From Oscillospiraceae bacterium (lineage in GTDB: Bacteria; Bacillota; Clostridia; Oscillospirales; Ruminococcaceae): 51,305 nucleotides of DNA. The stretch is from NCBI GenBank assembly GCA_900752435.1, contig CAADVD010000023.1:1-51305 (forward strand), written 5' to 3'. Below the pieces are notes generated by a model. The model was not told where the DNA came from. It did not search any database and worked only from the letters and a program-made list of their open reading frames with translations. The stretch's first letter is position 1. Every line of letters begins with the position of its first letter. The position numbers and the translations under genes are program-made. This document shows, piece by piece, positions 41,381 through 49,878 of the stretch.

Positions 41381-43870
41381 ATGAAAAGTAAGTATTACAT
41401 TGATTCCAAAAAATACCGCATTAAAATTTCCGAATCCTATATTCGTGTGAACGGATGGTATTTCGATGAGAGCGGGAAACCAGCGGAATACTTGGCAGAA
41501 GTCAACGGAAAACCGGTGGAAGTCCAGTTGAAACGCGTTTCCAGACCGGATGTGGCACAGCGCTTTGCGCGCCGTCATCCCAATATAGACTGCGGATTTC
41601 GCGTGAAGGTGTATACCAAGCCGCAGGAGCATATTGACAAATTTGTATTGTATGCGGTATCCGGGCAGACCAAAACGAAATTGGTGAGTCTGAATGGAGC
41701 ACAAATTCAAAAGATTACCGATAATCGCACCGTTTCTTACAACATTGATGCCATACGGATTGACAAAGAAAAAATAAAGGTCATTGGCTGGGCGACTACT
41801 TGTGATGAACAGGGAGAAATATCGTTTGCGCTGTTTGATGAGCAAAACAAAGAGGTGAATTACCAGTATACCTCTGTACTGCGTGAAGATGTTTACGATT
41901 TGGGCTTAATTGAAATTGGAGATTCGATGTGCGGCTTTACCGTGGAATTTCCCTATCAGGAAGACAAGCAATACCAATTTATTTTGCAGGATTCTTTGCA
42001 TAAAATCGTCATTCCGCTTGATCCGCCCAAAGTGCGGAAGAAGCAAAAATTTGAGGCGAGAAAGGGCTTTTTGCGCCAATCTTTGCAATTTATCAATTTC
42101 AACAGTCTGATAAAGGTGCTGAAGTACATTGGTAAAAATGGCTTTAAGGGGTTAAAGACGTATATTGTGACCCGTGTGAATTCAGTCGGCAGATTGTATC
42201 GGGATTGGTATGAAGAACACAAGATTACCGAAGAAGAGCTGGAAGAACAGCGGCAGACTACACTGAATTATCAGCCCAAAATCAGCATTGTCGTACCCAC
42301 CTATAACACGCCCATTAAGTTTTTAAAGGAAATGGTAGATTCTGTCCGTGAGCAGACCTATCCGAATTGGGAGCTGTGCATTGGAGATGGCAGTCAGGGA
42401 AATGCCGAATTGGAGCGTACCATGCAGGAATATGCGGAAATGGACAGTCGCATCAAATTCAAAGTGCTGGAAAAGAATCTGGGCATTGCGGGCAACACCA
42501 ATGGTGCCTTGGAGCTGGCAACCGGCGATTACATCGGACTGCTGGATCATGACGATGTGCTGCCGCCACATGCGCTGTTTGAAGTCGCAAAAGCGCTCAA
42601 CGAGGATGACTATGACGTGCTGTACACGGACGAAGACAAGGTTTCTGCGGATTTGAAGGTGCATGATGACCCGAATTTCAAACCGGATTTCAGCATCGAT
42701 TTGCTTTGCTCACACAACTACATCACCCACTTTTTTGTGGTGCGCAAATCCATTGTGGATCAGATTCACGGCTTCCGTTCTGAGTTTGACGGCTCGCAGG
42801 ATTATGACTTCATTTTCCGCTGTACGGAATTGGCCAAGAAAATCAAACACATTCCGAAAGTGCTGTATCATTGGCGGATTCACGGCAACTCCGTGGCGGG
42901 TGATCCGGCCAGCAAAATGTATGCTTACGAGGCCGGCAAGCATGCCATTGAGGAGCATTTTCACCGCGTTGGTGTGGAAGCAACCGTGGAGCACACCGGT
43001 ATGTGGGGATTATACCATGTGATTTACTCCACCAAGGACAATCCGTTGGTTTCCATTGTGATTCCCAACAAAGATCACATCGACGATTTGAATCAATGCG
43101 TGCAATCCATTTATAAAAAGAGCAAGTACCGCAATTTTGAATTTATTGTTGTCGAGAACAACAGCACGGAACCGGAAACTTTTGCATATTACGAAAAAAT
43201 GCAGAAAAAGCACGCGAATTTCAAAGTCGTTACTTGGGAAAAAGGCTTCAATTATTCGGCTATCAATAATTTTGGCGTGCAATACGCCTCTGGCAACTAT
43301 TTGCTGTTTTTGAACAATGACACGGAAATCATCAGCGAAACAGCCATTTCCGAATTGCTGGGCTGTTGTATGCGTGATGATGTGGGCATTGTGGGTGCAA
43401 AGCTTTATTTTGGCGACGATACCATTCAGCATGCAGGCGTTGTGGTTGGATTGAGCGGGTTTGCCGGACATGTCTTTACCGGATATTCAAAAAACAATTA
43501 TGGCTTTATGATGCGCGCCCGCATCAATGGAAATTACAGCGCTGTGACGGCGGCTTGCATGATGGTAGACCGTAAGGCGTTTGAACAAGTTGGCGGTTTT
43601 AGTGAGGACTTTGTAGTCGCACTCAACGACATCGACTTTTGCTTAAAGGTGCGTGAGCTTGGCCTTTTGGTGGTGTTCAACGCTTTTTCGGAATGGCATC
43701 ACTATGAGTCTAAATCAAGAGGGTATGAGGATACCGAGGAAAAAATCGCTCGTTTTCAAGGAGAAATTGAACGCTTTCAGAAAAAATGGGCAGATATTTT
43801 GGAAAAGGGCGATCCGTATTACAACCCTAATTTTGGTTATTACCAATGGCCATTTACTTTAAAAGAATAA
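41381..43870 (+). CDS. Large glycosyltransferase with two GT2 domains
   Basis: An 829-residue cytoplasmic protein. Residues 1 to about 230 hold two repeats with the pattern hydrophobic-V-x-GW ... CGF-x-V (SYIRVNGWYF ... CGFRVKV; KIKVIGWATT ... CGFTVEF), likely beta-sandwich modules. GT2 domain 1 starts ISIVVPTYNTP and has the metal-binding D389-H-D-D392 and a later SQDYDFIFR; GT2 domain 2 starts VSIVIPNKDH and has N645-N-D647 and ALNDIDFCLKV. This architecture is known for rhamnan/O-antigen-type glycosyltransferases that add two kinds of sugar or elongate a chain. GGAGG precedes ATG 41381. It probably builds the glycan exported by the upstream ABC pair. Confidence 0.87.
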   Translation: MKSKYYIDSKKYRIKISESYIRVNGWYFDESGKPAEYLAEVNGKPVEVQLKRVSRPDVAQRFARRHPNIDCGFRVKVYTKPQEHIDKFVLYAVSGQTKTKLVSLNGAQIQKITDNRTVSYNIDAIRIDKEKIKVIGWATTCDEQGEISFALFDEQNKEVNYQYTSVLREDVYDLGLIEIGDSMCGFTVEFPYQEDKQYQFILQDSLHKIVIPLDPPKVRKKQKFEARKGFLRQSLQFINFNSLIKVLKYIGKNGFKGLKTYIVTRVNSVGRLYRDWYEEHKITEEELEEQRQTTLNYQPKISIVVPTYNTPIKFLKEMVDSVREQTYPNWELCIGDGSQGNAELERTMQEYAEMDSRIKFKVLEKNLGIAGNTNGALELATGDYIGLLDHDDVLPPHALFEVAKALNEDDYDVLYTDEDKVSADLKVHDDPNFKPDFSIDLLCSHNYITHFFVVRKSIVDQIHGFRSEFDGSQDYDFIFRCTELAKKIKHIPKVLYHWRIHGNSVAGDPASKMYAYEAGKHAIEEHFHRVGVEATVEHTGMWGLYHVIYSTKDNPLVSIVIPNKDHIDDLNQCVQSIYKKSKYRNFEFIVVENNSTEPETFAYYEKMQKKHANFKVVTWEKGFNYSAINNFGVQYASGNYLLFLNNDTEIISETAISELLGCCMRDDVGIVGAKLYFGDDTIQHAGVVVGLSGFAGHVFTGYSKNNYGFMMRARINGNYSAVTAACMMVDRKAFEQVGGFSEDFVVALNDIDFCLKVRELGLLVVFNAFSEWHHYESKSRGYEDTEEKIARFQGEIERFQKKWADILEKGDPYYNPNFGYYQWPFTLKE

Positions 43871-43879
43871 GAATGGAGG

Positions 43880-43913
43880 ACAGACAGCAGCATTTGGTTG
43901 CTGTCTGTTTTTT
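43880..43913 (+). terminator. Terminator of the polysaccharide cluster
   Basis: Ten-base-pair stem ACAGACAGCA / TGCTGTCTGT (43880-43889, 43899-43908) with T-run to 43913. Confidence 0.9.
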
Positions 43914-43937
43914 ATACGCTGTGTGTTAGAAATAAAC

Positions 43938-43993
43938 AACGCACCTCATCTGTTAGACAAAATATCGTATTGTCAAACAAATGAGGTGTGTTT
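43938..43993. repeat. Long imperfect palindrome of 56 bases
   Basis: AACGCACCTCAT (43938-43949) pairs with ATGAGGTGTGTT (43981-43992, one wobble), and inside TGTT/GACA pair with TGTC/AACA (43951-43979). It stands between two convergent terminators (cluster end and tRNA end) and is not explained by either. It could be a remnant of a small mobile repeat or a third transcription stop. Confidence 0.5.
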
Positions 43994-44003
43994 ATTACAA
44001 AGA

Positions 44004-44039
44004 CAAAAAAATACCGCTCAAACCCAGTGTTTAAGCGGT
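44004..44039 (-). terminator. Terminator of the tRNA-Ser pair
   Basis: On the minus strand ACCGCTTAAAC / GTTTGAGCGGT (44039-44029, 44023-44013, one T-G pair), then a long T-run (complement of 44004-44011), two bases after the tRNA 3' end. Confidence 0.85.
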
Positions 44040-44041
44040 TT

Positions 44042-44133
44042 TGGCGGAGAAGGAGAGACTCGAACTCTCGCGCCGGTTAACCCGACCTACGCCCTTAGCA
44101 GGGGCGCCTCGTCACCAACTTGAGTACTTCTCC
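44042..44133 (-). tRNA. tRNA-Ser (GCU anticodon)
   Basis: Ninety-two bases including an encoded CCA end. The acceptor stem pairs GGAGAAG with CTTCTCC, the anticodon stem is CGCCC/GGGCG with loop CTGCTAA (anticodon GCT), the T loop is TTCGAGT, and the variable arm is long, as for serine tRNAs. Reads AGC/AGU codons. Transcribed second in the pair. Confidence 0.95.
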
Positions 44134-44163
44134 ATTTGTGACGTTTTATCAAAAATATGCAAT

Positions 44164-44252
<89 letters not shown>

Positions 44253-44281
44253 GTATTTTGTTTGTCCAAGCGACGATATAT

Positions 44282-44310
44282 ATATTACCATGATTTTTGA
44301 AAATTGTCAA
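44282..44310 (-). promoter_or_regulatory. Promoter of the tRNA-Ser pair
   Basis: Minus-strand TTGACA (44310-44305), 17-base spacer, TAATAT (44287-44282), about 30 bases before the first tRNA. Confidence 0.8.
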
Positions 44311-44431
44311 TACTTTTTTGAAAAATTTCTTGCTCCCTTTTTGGCAAATTACCATAGAACATGGATAAATCGATTTTGCTCATTGCTTTTTATTTACCAT
44401 GTCAAATTTTTAGCAGGCAATACAAAATATA

Positions 44432-44460
44432 TTGACTTTTTCTCTATATAATGCTATGAT
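44432..44460 (+). promoter_or_regulatory. Promoter of the 44518 gene
   Basis: TTGACT (44432-44437), 17-base spacer, TATGAT (44455-44460). Confidence 0.6.
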
Positions 44461-44517
44461 TTTATCAAATAATTGTAAAAACTAACTAAAATACCATTTG
44501 CGAGATGGGGTGCCGCA

Positions 44518-45570
44518 ATGAATATGGAAAGCATAAAAGACTATTTGAAGAAGATTCCGGAAAAAGGAGGGCTTTCACGAAAAGGCGCTGTTGTTTGTGT
44601 TGGACTCATGCTCGCCGGTACCATAATCGGTTTTTCCGCTCATCATGCGAAGCTGGAGAACCAATATGAACAAGCCATCGAATTGACCTGCAATGAACAG
44701 TATGATGAAGCCTTAACGCTGTTGGAGCAGCTGGGCGAGTATGAGGATTCAGAATCCTTGCAGGAGTTTATTGCCGTAAAGCAGGATTTTTCCATTGAGG
44801 ATAAGGATTCGTACATCGAGGTATTGGCTAAGCTGGATGATATGGATTTCTCAGATGATGCAGAGTTGGAAGATCATTTTGAAACATTTGAACAAAAAGT
44901 GGAATCGCTTCAGCGGCAATATGAGAAGGATCAGGATCAAGCCCAAAAAATCACGCTTAAAATCAGCAATATCGCGGGCGGTGAGCTCACAACCTTAACA
45001 CTGGATGACGAATCTTCCATTACCGAAGCCAGAAATCTATATGCTCAAGGGAGCGAAAGCGTTCGAGAACTGGTTTACAATTACTCGAAATTAGTAAAAG
45101 CTGAACAAGCGATGGAAAAGCTGGTTGAACATCGAGATTTGTGTATGGAACAGGCAAAACCAGCGGTTGACGCCATCACTGCAATTGGAGATGTTACACT
45201 AGACAGCAAGGATTCCATCACCAATGCAAGAACCATTTACGACGGCTTATCATCAGAGGAATATAAAAAGTATGTAACCAATTATGAAACTTTGGTATCC
45301 GCCGAGAAAAAATACAGCGAATTGGAACAAGAAGAAATTCGCAAGCAAAAGGAAGCTGAACAAGCTGCGCAGAAACAACAAGAGCAAGAACAAGAACAGC
45401 AACAAAGCTCTTACTCCGATTACTCATCCGCTACGGTATATTGGGTAGCAAACGGAAGCGTTTACCACTGCACTGCATCCTGTCCGACATTGGCGCGCTC
45501 GAAAAATATTTATTCTGGAACCGTCAGCCAGTCTGGAAAACCAAGGCCATGTAAAGTTTGTTATCATTGA
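44518..45570 (+). CDS. Membrane-anchored helical protein with C-terminal Cys-rich module
   Basis: A 350-residue protein of unknown function. A membrane helix (about residues 23-41, GAVVCVGLMLAGTIIGFSA) follows a cytoplasmic start. Then comes an acidic helical region with TPR-like ANYEQAIELTCNEQ/YDEALTLLEQLGEY pattern (seen as YEQAIELTC and YDEALTLLEQ), a coiled-coil stretch rich in Glu, Lys and Gln (residues about 265-300), and a short Ser/Tyr linker. The last 40 residues, YWVANGSVYHCTASCPTLAR to CKVCYH, form a small domain with Cys-x3-Cys and Cys-x2-Cys that is often found at the C-terminus of secreted clostridial proteins, probably zinc-binding. Weak GGGG site before ATG 44518. Confidence 0.65.
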   Translation: MNMESIKDYLKKIPEKGGLSRKGAVVCVGLMLAGTIIGFSAHHAKLENQYEQAIELTCNEQYDEALTLLEQLGEYEDSESLQEFIAVKQDFSIEDKDSYIEVLAKLDDMDFSDDAELEDHFETFEQKVESLQRQYEKDQDQAQKITLKISNIAGGELTTLTLDDESSITEARNLYAQGSESVRELVYNYSKLVKAEQAMEKLVEHRDLCMEQAKPAVDAITAIGDVTLDSKDSITNARTIYDGLSSEEYKKYVTNYETLVSAEKKYSELEQEEIRKQKEAEQAAQKQQEQEQEQQQSSYSDYSSATVYWVANGSVYHCTASCPTLARSKNIYSGTVSQSGKPRPCKVCYH

Positions 45571-45620
45571 TCATCTAAAAAATTTCGGTTTTATATGGGA
45601 TAAAGACTAGAAAAAAAGAG

Positions 45621-45661
45621 AATGCACTTCTTCTTGTCAAACAGACAGAGAGAAGTGCATT
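45621..45661 (+). terminator. Probable terminator of the 44518 gene
   Basis: Eleven-base-pair stem AATGCACTTCT / AGAAGTGCATT (45621-45631, 45651-45661) with extra inner pairing TTGTC/GACA. The A-run before and T's after make it useful in both directions. Confidence 0.65.
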
Positions 45662-45702
45662 TGTTCTCCTACATCCATTTAAAAAATATTCATATTTTAT
45701 AC

Positions 45703-45731
45703 TTGATTTTGCCAAGACTTTTCCGTATACT
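45703..45731 (+). promoter_or_regulatory. Sigma-A-type promoter of htpG
   Basis: TTGATT (45703-45708), 17-base spacer, TATACT (45726-45731), five bases before the CIRCE operator, so the start of transcription lies in the operator. Confidence 0.75.
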
Positions 45732-45735
45732 AAAT

Positions 45736-45762
45736 TTAGCACTCAAAAGAAAAGAGTGCTAA
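45736..45762 (+). promoter_or_regulatory. CIRCE operator (HrcA binding site)
   Basis: TTAGCACTC (45736-45744), nine-base spacer, GAGTGCTAA (45754-45762): a perfect 9-9-9 CIRCE element as bound by the heat-shock repressor HrcA. It lies between the htpG promoter and gene. Confidence 0.95.
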
Positions 45763-45803
45763 CAAATCAAACAGAATTTAAAATTTTATAGAGGTGTGCA
45801 AAA

Positions 45804-47705
45804 ATGGCAACAAAAGAATTCAAAGCAGAATCGAAACGACTGCTCGATATGATGATCAATTCCATCTATACGCATAAAGAGATTTTTCTGCGCGAATTGA
45901 TCTCCAACGCGAGCGACGCCATCGATAAACTGTACTTTCGTTCACTGACCGACCAAAACGTCGGCATGTCCCGTGAAGATTTCCACATTCAGCTGTCCAT
46001 CGACAAAGACAACCGCATCTTAACGATTGAAGATAACGGCATTGGCATGACTCAGGAGGATTTGGAAAACAATCTGGGTACGATTGCAAAGAGCGGCTCT
46101 TTGGCCTTTAAAAATGAAAACGAACTCACCGACGATGTAGATGTCATTGGCCAGTTTGGTGTTGGCTTCTATTCCGCATTCATGGTCAGCAGTGAAGTGA
46201 CCGTTGTCAGCCGCGCTTATGGTTCGGACGAAGCTTATGAATGGAAATCCGAAGGTGCGGAGGGCTATACGATTGAACCGTGCCAGAAAGATACCGTTGG
46301 TACGATCATTACCCTGAAAATCAAAGACAACACGGAGGAAGAAAACTACGACGAATTCTTAGAGCAGTACCGCATTCAGGGCATTGTCAAGAAATACTCT
46401 GACTACATCCGTTATCCAATCAAAATGGATGTGACCAAAGAAAAATTAAAAGAGGGAACCGGCACGGACGACAAACCGGCGGAATACGAAAGCTATACGG
46501 AAACCGAAACCCTCAACAGCATGGTTCCGATTTGGAAAAAGCAAAAGAGCGAGCTGACGGACGACGATTACAACAGCTTCTACAAAGAAAAATTCTTTGA
46601 TTATACCGACCCCATCAAGACCATCCACACCAAAACCGAGGGTGCAGTAACCTATAACGCCCTGCTGTTCATCCCGTCCAAAACGCCGTACAACTATTAC
46701 AGCAAGGAATATGAAAAGGGTCTCCAGCTCTTCGCCAACGGCGTGCTTATCATGGACAAATGCGCCGACTTACTGCCGGATTATTTCAGCTTTGTCAAAG
46801 GTCTGGTGGATTCCGAGGACTTGTCTTTGAACATTTCCCGTGAAATGCTCCAGCATGACCGCCAGCTCAAATTGATTGCCAAGAGCTTGCAAAAGAAAAT
46901 CAAGAATGAATTGCTGAAGCTCCAGAAATCCGACAAAGAAAAATATCTGGAATTCTACAAGAGCTTTGGTTTACAGCTCAAATTTGGCGTATACGAAAAC
47001 TATGGCGCGAACAAAGACGAGCTGAAAGATTTGATTATGTTCCATTCGTCCTTCGCAAACGATTTCGTCACCTTGGCCGATTACGTTTCCCGCATGAAAG
47101 AGGATCAGAAATACATCTACTACGCTTCCGGCGAAAGCGTTGCGCGCATCGACGCACTGCCGCAGACCGAGCTGGTCAAAGATAAGGGCTATGAAATTCT
47201 CTATTTCACCGATGATGTCGATGAATTCGCCATTCAAATGCTGATGGAATACGACGGCAAGCAGTTCAAATCCGTTTCTGCTGGTGACCTCGATTTGGAA
47301 ACCGAAGAGGAAAAGAAAGAGGCAGAAAAACAGGCCGAGGAAAACAAAGACTTGTTTGCCTTTATGAAGGAGAGCTTGGGGGATAAGGTGAAGGAAGTTC
47401 GCCTGTCTCAACGCCTGAAATCCCATCCGGTGTGCCTGACCAGTGACGGCCAGTTATCTCTGGAAATGGAAAAAGTACTCAACGCGATGCCGAATGACCA
47501 AAAAGTCAAGGCTGACCGCGTACTGGAAATCAATGCTGGCCATCCGATTTTTGCGGCTTTGCAAAATCTGTATACCAACGACAAGGATAAGCTGAAAGCG
47601 TACTGCGACCTGCTGTATACACAGGCTTGCTTGATTGAAGGCATGACGATTGAAGATCCGGTAGCGTTCTCCAACTCCATTTGCGATTTGATGGTGGGCA
47701 AATAA
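45804..47705 (+). CDS. htpG: Molecular chaperone HtpG (Hsp90)
   Basis: A 633-residue cytosolic Hsp90. The N-terminal GHKL ATPase domain shows YTHKEIFLRELISNASDA (22-39), the lid-region DNGIGM, GTIAKSGS and GQFGVGFYSAFMV; the middle domain has LNISREMLQ with the catalytic Arg; and the C-terminal dimerisation domain ends ICDLMVGK, without the MEEVD tail of eukaryotic forms. GAGGTG lies before ATG 45804. A CIRCE operator controls it, so it belongs to the HrcA heat-shock regulon here. Monocistronic, own terminator. Confidence 0.95.
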   Translation: MATKEFKAESKRLLDMMINSIYTHKEIFLRELISNASDAIDKLYFRSLTDQNVGMSREDFHIQLSIDKDNRILTIEDNGIGMTQEDLENNLGTIAKSGSLAFKNENELTDDVDVIGQFGVGFYSAFMVSSEVTVVSRAYGSDEAYEWKSEGAEGYTIEPCQKDTVGTIITLKIKDNTEEENYDEFLEQYRIQGIVKKYSDYIRYPIKMDVTKEKLKEGTGTDDKPAEYESYTETETLNSMVPIWKKQKSELTDDDYNSFYKEKFFDYTDPIKTIHTKTEGAVTYNALLFIPSKTPYNYYSKEYEKGLQLFANGVLIMDKCADLLPDYFSFVKGLVDSEDLSLNISREMLQHDRQLKLIAKSLQKKIKNELLKLQKSDKEKYLEFYKSFGLQLKFGVYENYGANKDELKDLIMFHSSFANDFVTLADYVSRMKEDQKYIYYASGESVARIDALPQTELVKDKGYEILYFTDDVDEFAIQMLMEYDGKQFKSVSAGDLDLETEEEKKEAEKQAEENKDLFAFMKESLGDKVKEVRLSQRLKSHPVCLTSDGQLSLEMEKVLNAMPNDQKVKADRVLEINAGHPIFAALQNLYTNDKDKLKAYCDLLYTQACLIEGMTIEDPVAFSNSICDLMVGK

Positions 47706-47718
47706 TAGAACGATAGCA

Positions 47719-47758
47719 AAAATGCTGATGCAGAGAAAATTTTGCGTCAGCATTTTTT
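47719..47758 (+). terminator. Terminator of htpG
   Basis: Twelve-base-pair stem AAATGCTGATGC / GCGTCAGCATTT (47720-47731, 47744-47755, one T-G pair) with T-run. Confidence 0.88.
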
Positions 47759-47769
47759 ATCGGTTTCTC

Positions 47770-47798
47770 TTGACAACACAGCCATGCAGTGATATAGT
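47770..47798 (+). promoter_or_regulatory. Promoter of the marR-flavoprotein operon
   Basis: TTGACA (47770-47775), 17-base spacer, TATAGT (47793-47798). The -10 box lies within the operator palindrome. Confidence 0.8.
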
Positions 47799-47831
47799 TG
47801 ATATATCAATTATTGATATATCAACTATATC
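47791..47831 (+). promoter_or_regulatory. Palindromic MarR operator, two TTGATATATCAA copies
   Basis: Perfect inverted repeat 19-3-19 (47791-47809 / 47813-47831). Each arm holds a full TTGATATATCAA palindrome (47798-47809 and 47813-47824), enough for two MarR dimers. It covers the -10 box and reaches to the Shine-Dalgarno (AGGAGG, 47832-47837), so binding should block transcription. Autoregulation by the next gene is inferred. Confidence 0.85.
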
Positions 47832-47844
47832 AGGAGGTATCCCT

Positions 47845-48273
47845 ATGCCGGAATTTGATTTATTTTCTTCACCGGGTTTTCTTTTTATCAACACGGCGTT
47901 CCTCGCCAAACAAAATTTAACCGCGCGTTTTCAAAAGAGCGGCTTTGATGCCACAGTCGATCAATTTGCCGTTTTGTCCGTGCTGAATCATGAAGATGGG
48001 ATTACCCAAACCGTCTTGTGCGAAAGAAGCTGTAAAAACAGTTCCAATCTAACCAGAATCCTAAATGGAATGACAGCGAAAGGGCTTGTTGAGCGAAAAG
48101 CAGGAGAAGATGCCCGAAGCCGAAAAGTATCAATGACGGAGAACGGAAAAGCACTCTACCAAGCACTTGCGCCGATTGCTCATCAGTATATGATGGAAAT
48201 ATTTGCGCCATTGACGGAAGAGGAACAGCAAGCTTTGCTTTCCATGCTGAAACGCATGAAAAACCGATTGTAA
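47845..48273 (+). CDS. MarR family transcriptional regulator
   Basis: A 142-residue winged-helix regulator. FQKSGFDATVDQFAVLSVL leads into the helix-turn-helix (ITQTVLCERSCKNSSNLTRIL), with the wing at VERKAGEDARSRKVSMTENG. The DARSRKV stretch is the typical MarR wing. AGGAGG lies before ATG 47845, and the earlier in-frame start at 47722 is excluded since it lies in the preceding terminator and promoter. It likely binds its own palindromic operator and reacts to a ligand or oxidation, and shares the transcript with the flavoprotein. Confidence 0.9.
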   Translation: MPEFDLFSSPGFLFINTAFLAKQNLTARFQKSGFDATVDQFAVLSVLNHEDGITQTVLCERSCKNSSNLTRILNGMTAKGLVERKAGEDARSRKVSMTENGKALYQALAPIAHQYMMEIFAPLTEEEQQALLSMLKRMKNRL

Positions 48274-48291
48274 CAGAAAAGGGAATCATCT

Positions 48292-48966
48292 ATGAATATT
48301 GTAATTCTAAACGGGAGTCCGCGAAAAAACGGTGCGACAGCATCCATTCTAAACGTTATTTCCGCACAGTTATCGAAGTACGAAGATGTGCATATTGAGT
48401 ATTATGACCTTGCGGCCATGAAGATGGCGCCATGCCTCGGATGCTTTCGCTGTTACAAAACCGGAAGCTGTATTCTTCACGACGATGCGGAACAGCTATC
48501 GAAAAAGATGGCGGAAGCAGACGGCCTCGTAATCGGTTCGCCAACTTACACCTGCAATCTATCCGTACAGCTCAAAACGCTGATTGACCGCGGTCATTTT
48601 GTGATGGAGCAGGCCTTGTATGGAAAATATGCGTTAAGCGTTGCCACCTTTGAAAATTATGGCGGCGGTATCACATCGAACCTTCTGAACCGGTGGCTGA
48701 GTACTTCCGGCGCAGTTTTGAGCGGCAGACTCATAGAAAAACTGCCCTTTCAATCAGCCTTGTCTGACAAGGCGATCAAAAGGGCAGAAAAATACGCTGT
48801 TCAATTGCATCAAGACATCCTGTACCGGAAACCATACCGGTTGCAACGGCTTAGAAATACCCTTGCTTTCCATATTGGAATTAAGCCTTATGTTTTGCGT
48901 AAAGGAGCAGATTGTGATGGCGTTGTTGCGCGCTGGCATGAAGTGGGCATCTTGAATGGCAAATAG
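48292..48966 (+). CDS. NADPH-dependent FMN reductase / flavodoxin-like flavoprotein
   Basis: A 224-residue flavodoxin-fold protein: the phosphate-binding loop NGSPRKNGATASILN, then a Cys cluster CLGCFRCYKTGSC (C-x2-C-x2-C-x4-C) like that of iron-sulfur flavoproteins, and SPTYTCNLSVQLKTLIDR. Such proteins use FMN and may hold a 4Fe-4S cluster. GGGAA precedes ATG 48292, 18 bases after marR. Control by MarR suggests detoxification of quinone- or nitro-like compounds, or redox defence; the natural substrate is unknown. Confidence 0.85.
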   Translation: MNIVILNGSPRKNGATASILNVISAQLSKYEDVHIEYYDLAAMKMAPCLGCFRCYKTGSCILHDDAEQLSKKMAEADGLVIGSPTYTCNLSVQLKTLIDRGHFVMEQALYGKYALSVATFENYGGGITSNLLNRWLSTSGAVLSGRLIEKLPFQSALSDKAIKRAEKYAVQLHQDILYRKPYRLQRLRNTLAFHIGIKPYVLRKGADCDGVVARWHEVGILNGK

Positions 48967-48978
48967 AGCACGAAACCT

Positions 48979-49827
48979 CTACATCATCCACTGCAAAATC
49001 AACCCGGACACTGCGCCAGCCGCATAGGTGCAGGCTAAAATCAGTAAATTTTTCTTCCAGCTTTTCTTTTCCCGAAACAGAATCAAAAATCCAAATCCAG
49101 CGCCGGTTGACAACCCGGCCACGGCCGCGCCAAAGCTGATGCTTCCGTTGAGCAGCAATTCCACCAACAGCACCGAAGTCGCGCACCCCGGAATCAATCC
49201 AATCAGCGCCGTACACAGCGGCTGTAACGGGCTGTTTGCCAGCAAAATCGTTTCCAAACGCTGTTCGCCAATTAAGAAAATGATGCCATTGATAATCAGC
49301 AAGGTCACACCGATGTACACCGCAGTTTTCAGCGCATGAATCAATGCGTCCAGCAAGATGGAACGCTTGTGGTGTTCATGACAGTGCTCATCGCAGTCCA
49401 TCAAATCAATGGGATCGGTCTGTACCTTACGCCGTTCATGACGAAAGACGGTAAACATAAACAGATAACCAAATACCACCGAAATGACAATTTTACAGCC
49501 AATCAGCAACAGCATCAGCCCCAAATCGGCTGAACGTGACAGCATAATGGGAATCGCCTCATCCGAAGTAGCCAAAAACACAGCAATCAGCGTGCCTGCG
49601 CCAATCACACCGCTGTGATACAGCGTAGCTGACGCCGCAGAAAAGCCGCACTGCGGAATACAGCCGACCAGTGCGCCGATGGGCGGTCCCACCAAATTAT
49701 CCTTGTATTTGAGCAGTTTGCGGGCGTCCAATTTTTTTTCGATGTATTCGATAAACAAATAAACCAGATACAAAATAGGAACGGATTTGAGCGTGTCTGT
49801 GAGTGTTTCAATGATAAATTCTGGCAA
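48979..49827 (-). CDS. Putative metal/arsenic exporter, ArsP_2 family
   Basis: A 282-residue membrane protein of the ArsP_2 (putative 10-TM heavy-metal exporter) type, with about 8 helices. The first half contains VGCIPQCGFSAASATLYHSG and FLATSDEAIPIM; the second half repeats the motif as LIGLIPGCATSVLLVELLL and ends in LSTGAGFGFL. A cytoplasmic loop carries a His/Cys/Asp-rich DCDEHCHEHHK, a likely metal sensor or ligand. TTG 49827 is the start, with AAGGTG 9 bases upstream. Annotated elsewhere as arsenic or manganese efflux; the metal here is not settled by sequence. Confidence 0.8.
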   Translation of the reverse strand: MPEFIIETLTDTLKSVPILYLVYLFIEYIEKKLDARKLLKYKDNLVGPPIGALVGCIPQCGFSAASATLYHSGVIGAGTLIAVFLATSDEAIPIMLSRSADLGLMLLLIGCKIVISVVFGYLFMFTVFRHERRKVQTDPIDLMDCDEHCHEHHKRSILLDALIHALKTAVYIGVTLLIINGIIFLIGEQRLETILLANSPLQPLCTALIGLIPGCATSVLLVELLLNGSISFGAAVAGLSTGAGFGFLILFREKKSWKKNLLILACTYAAGAVSGLILQWMM

Positions 49828-49878
49828 TGGTACAACACCTTTCTATTGAATAAAATCGTAAAAAATAAAAAATGAATC

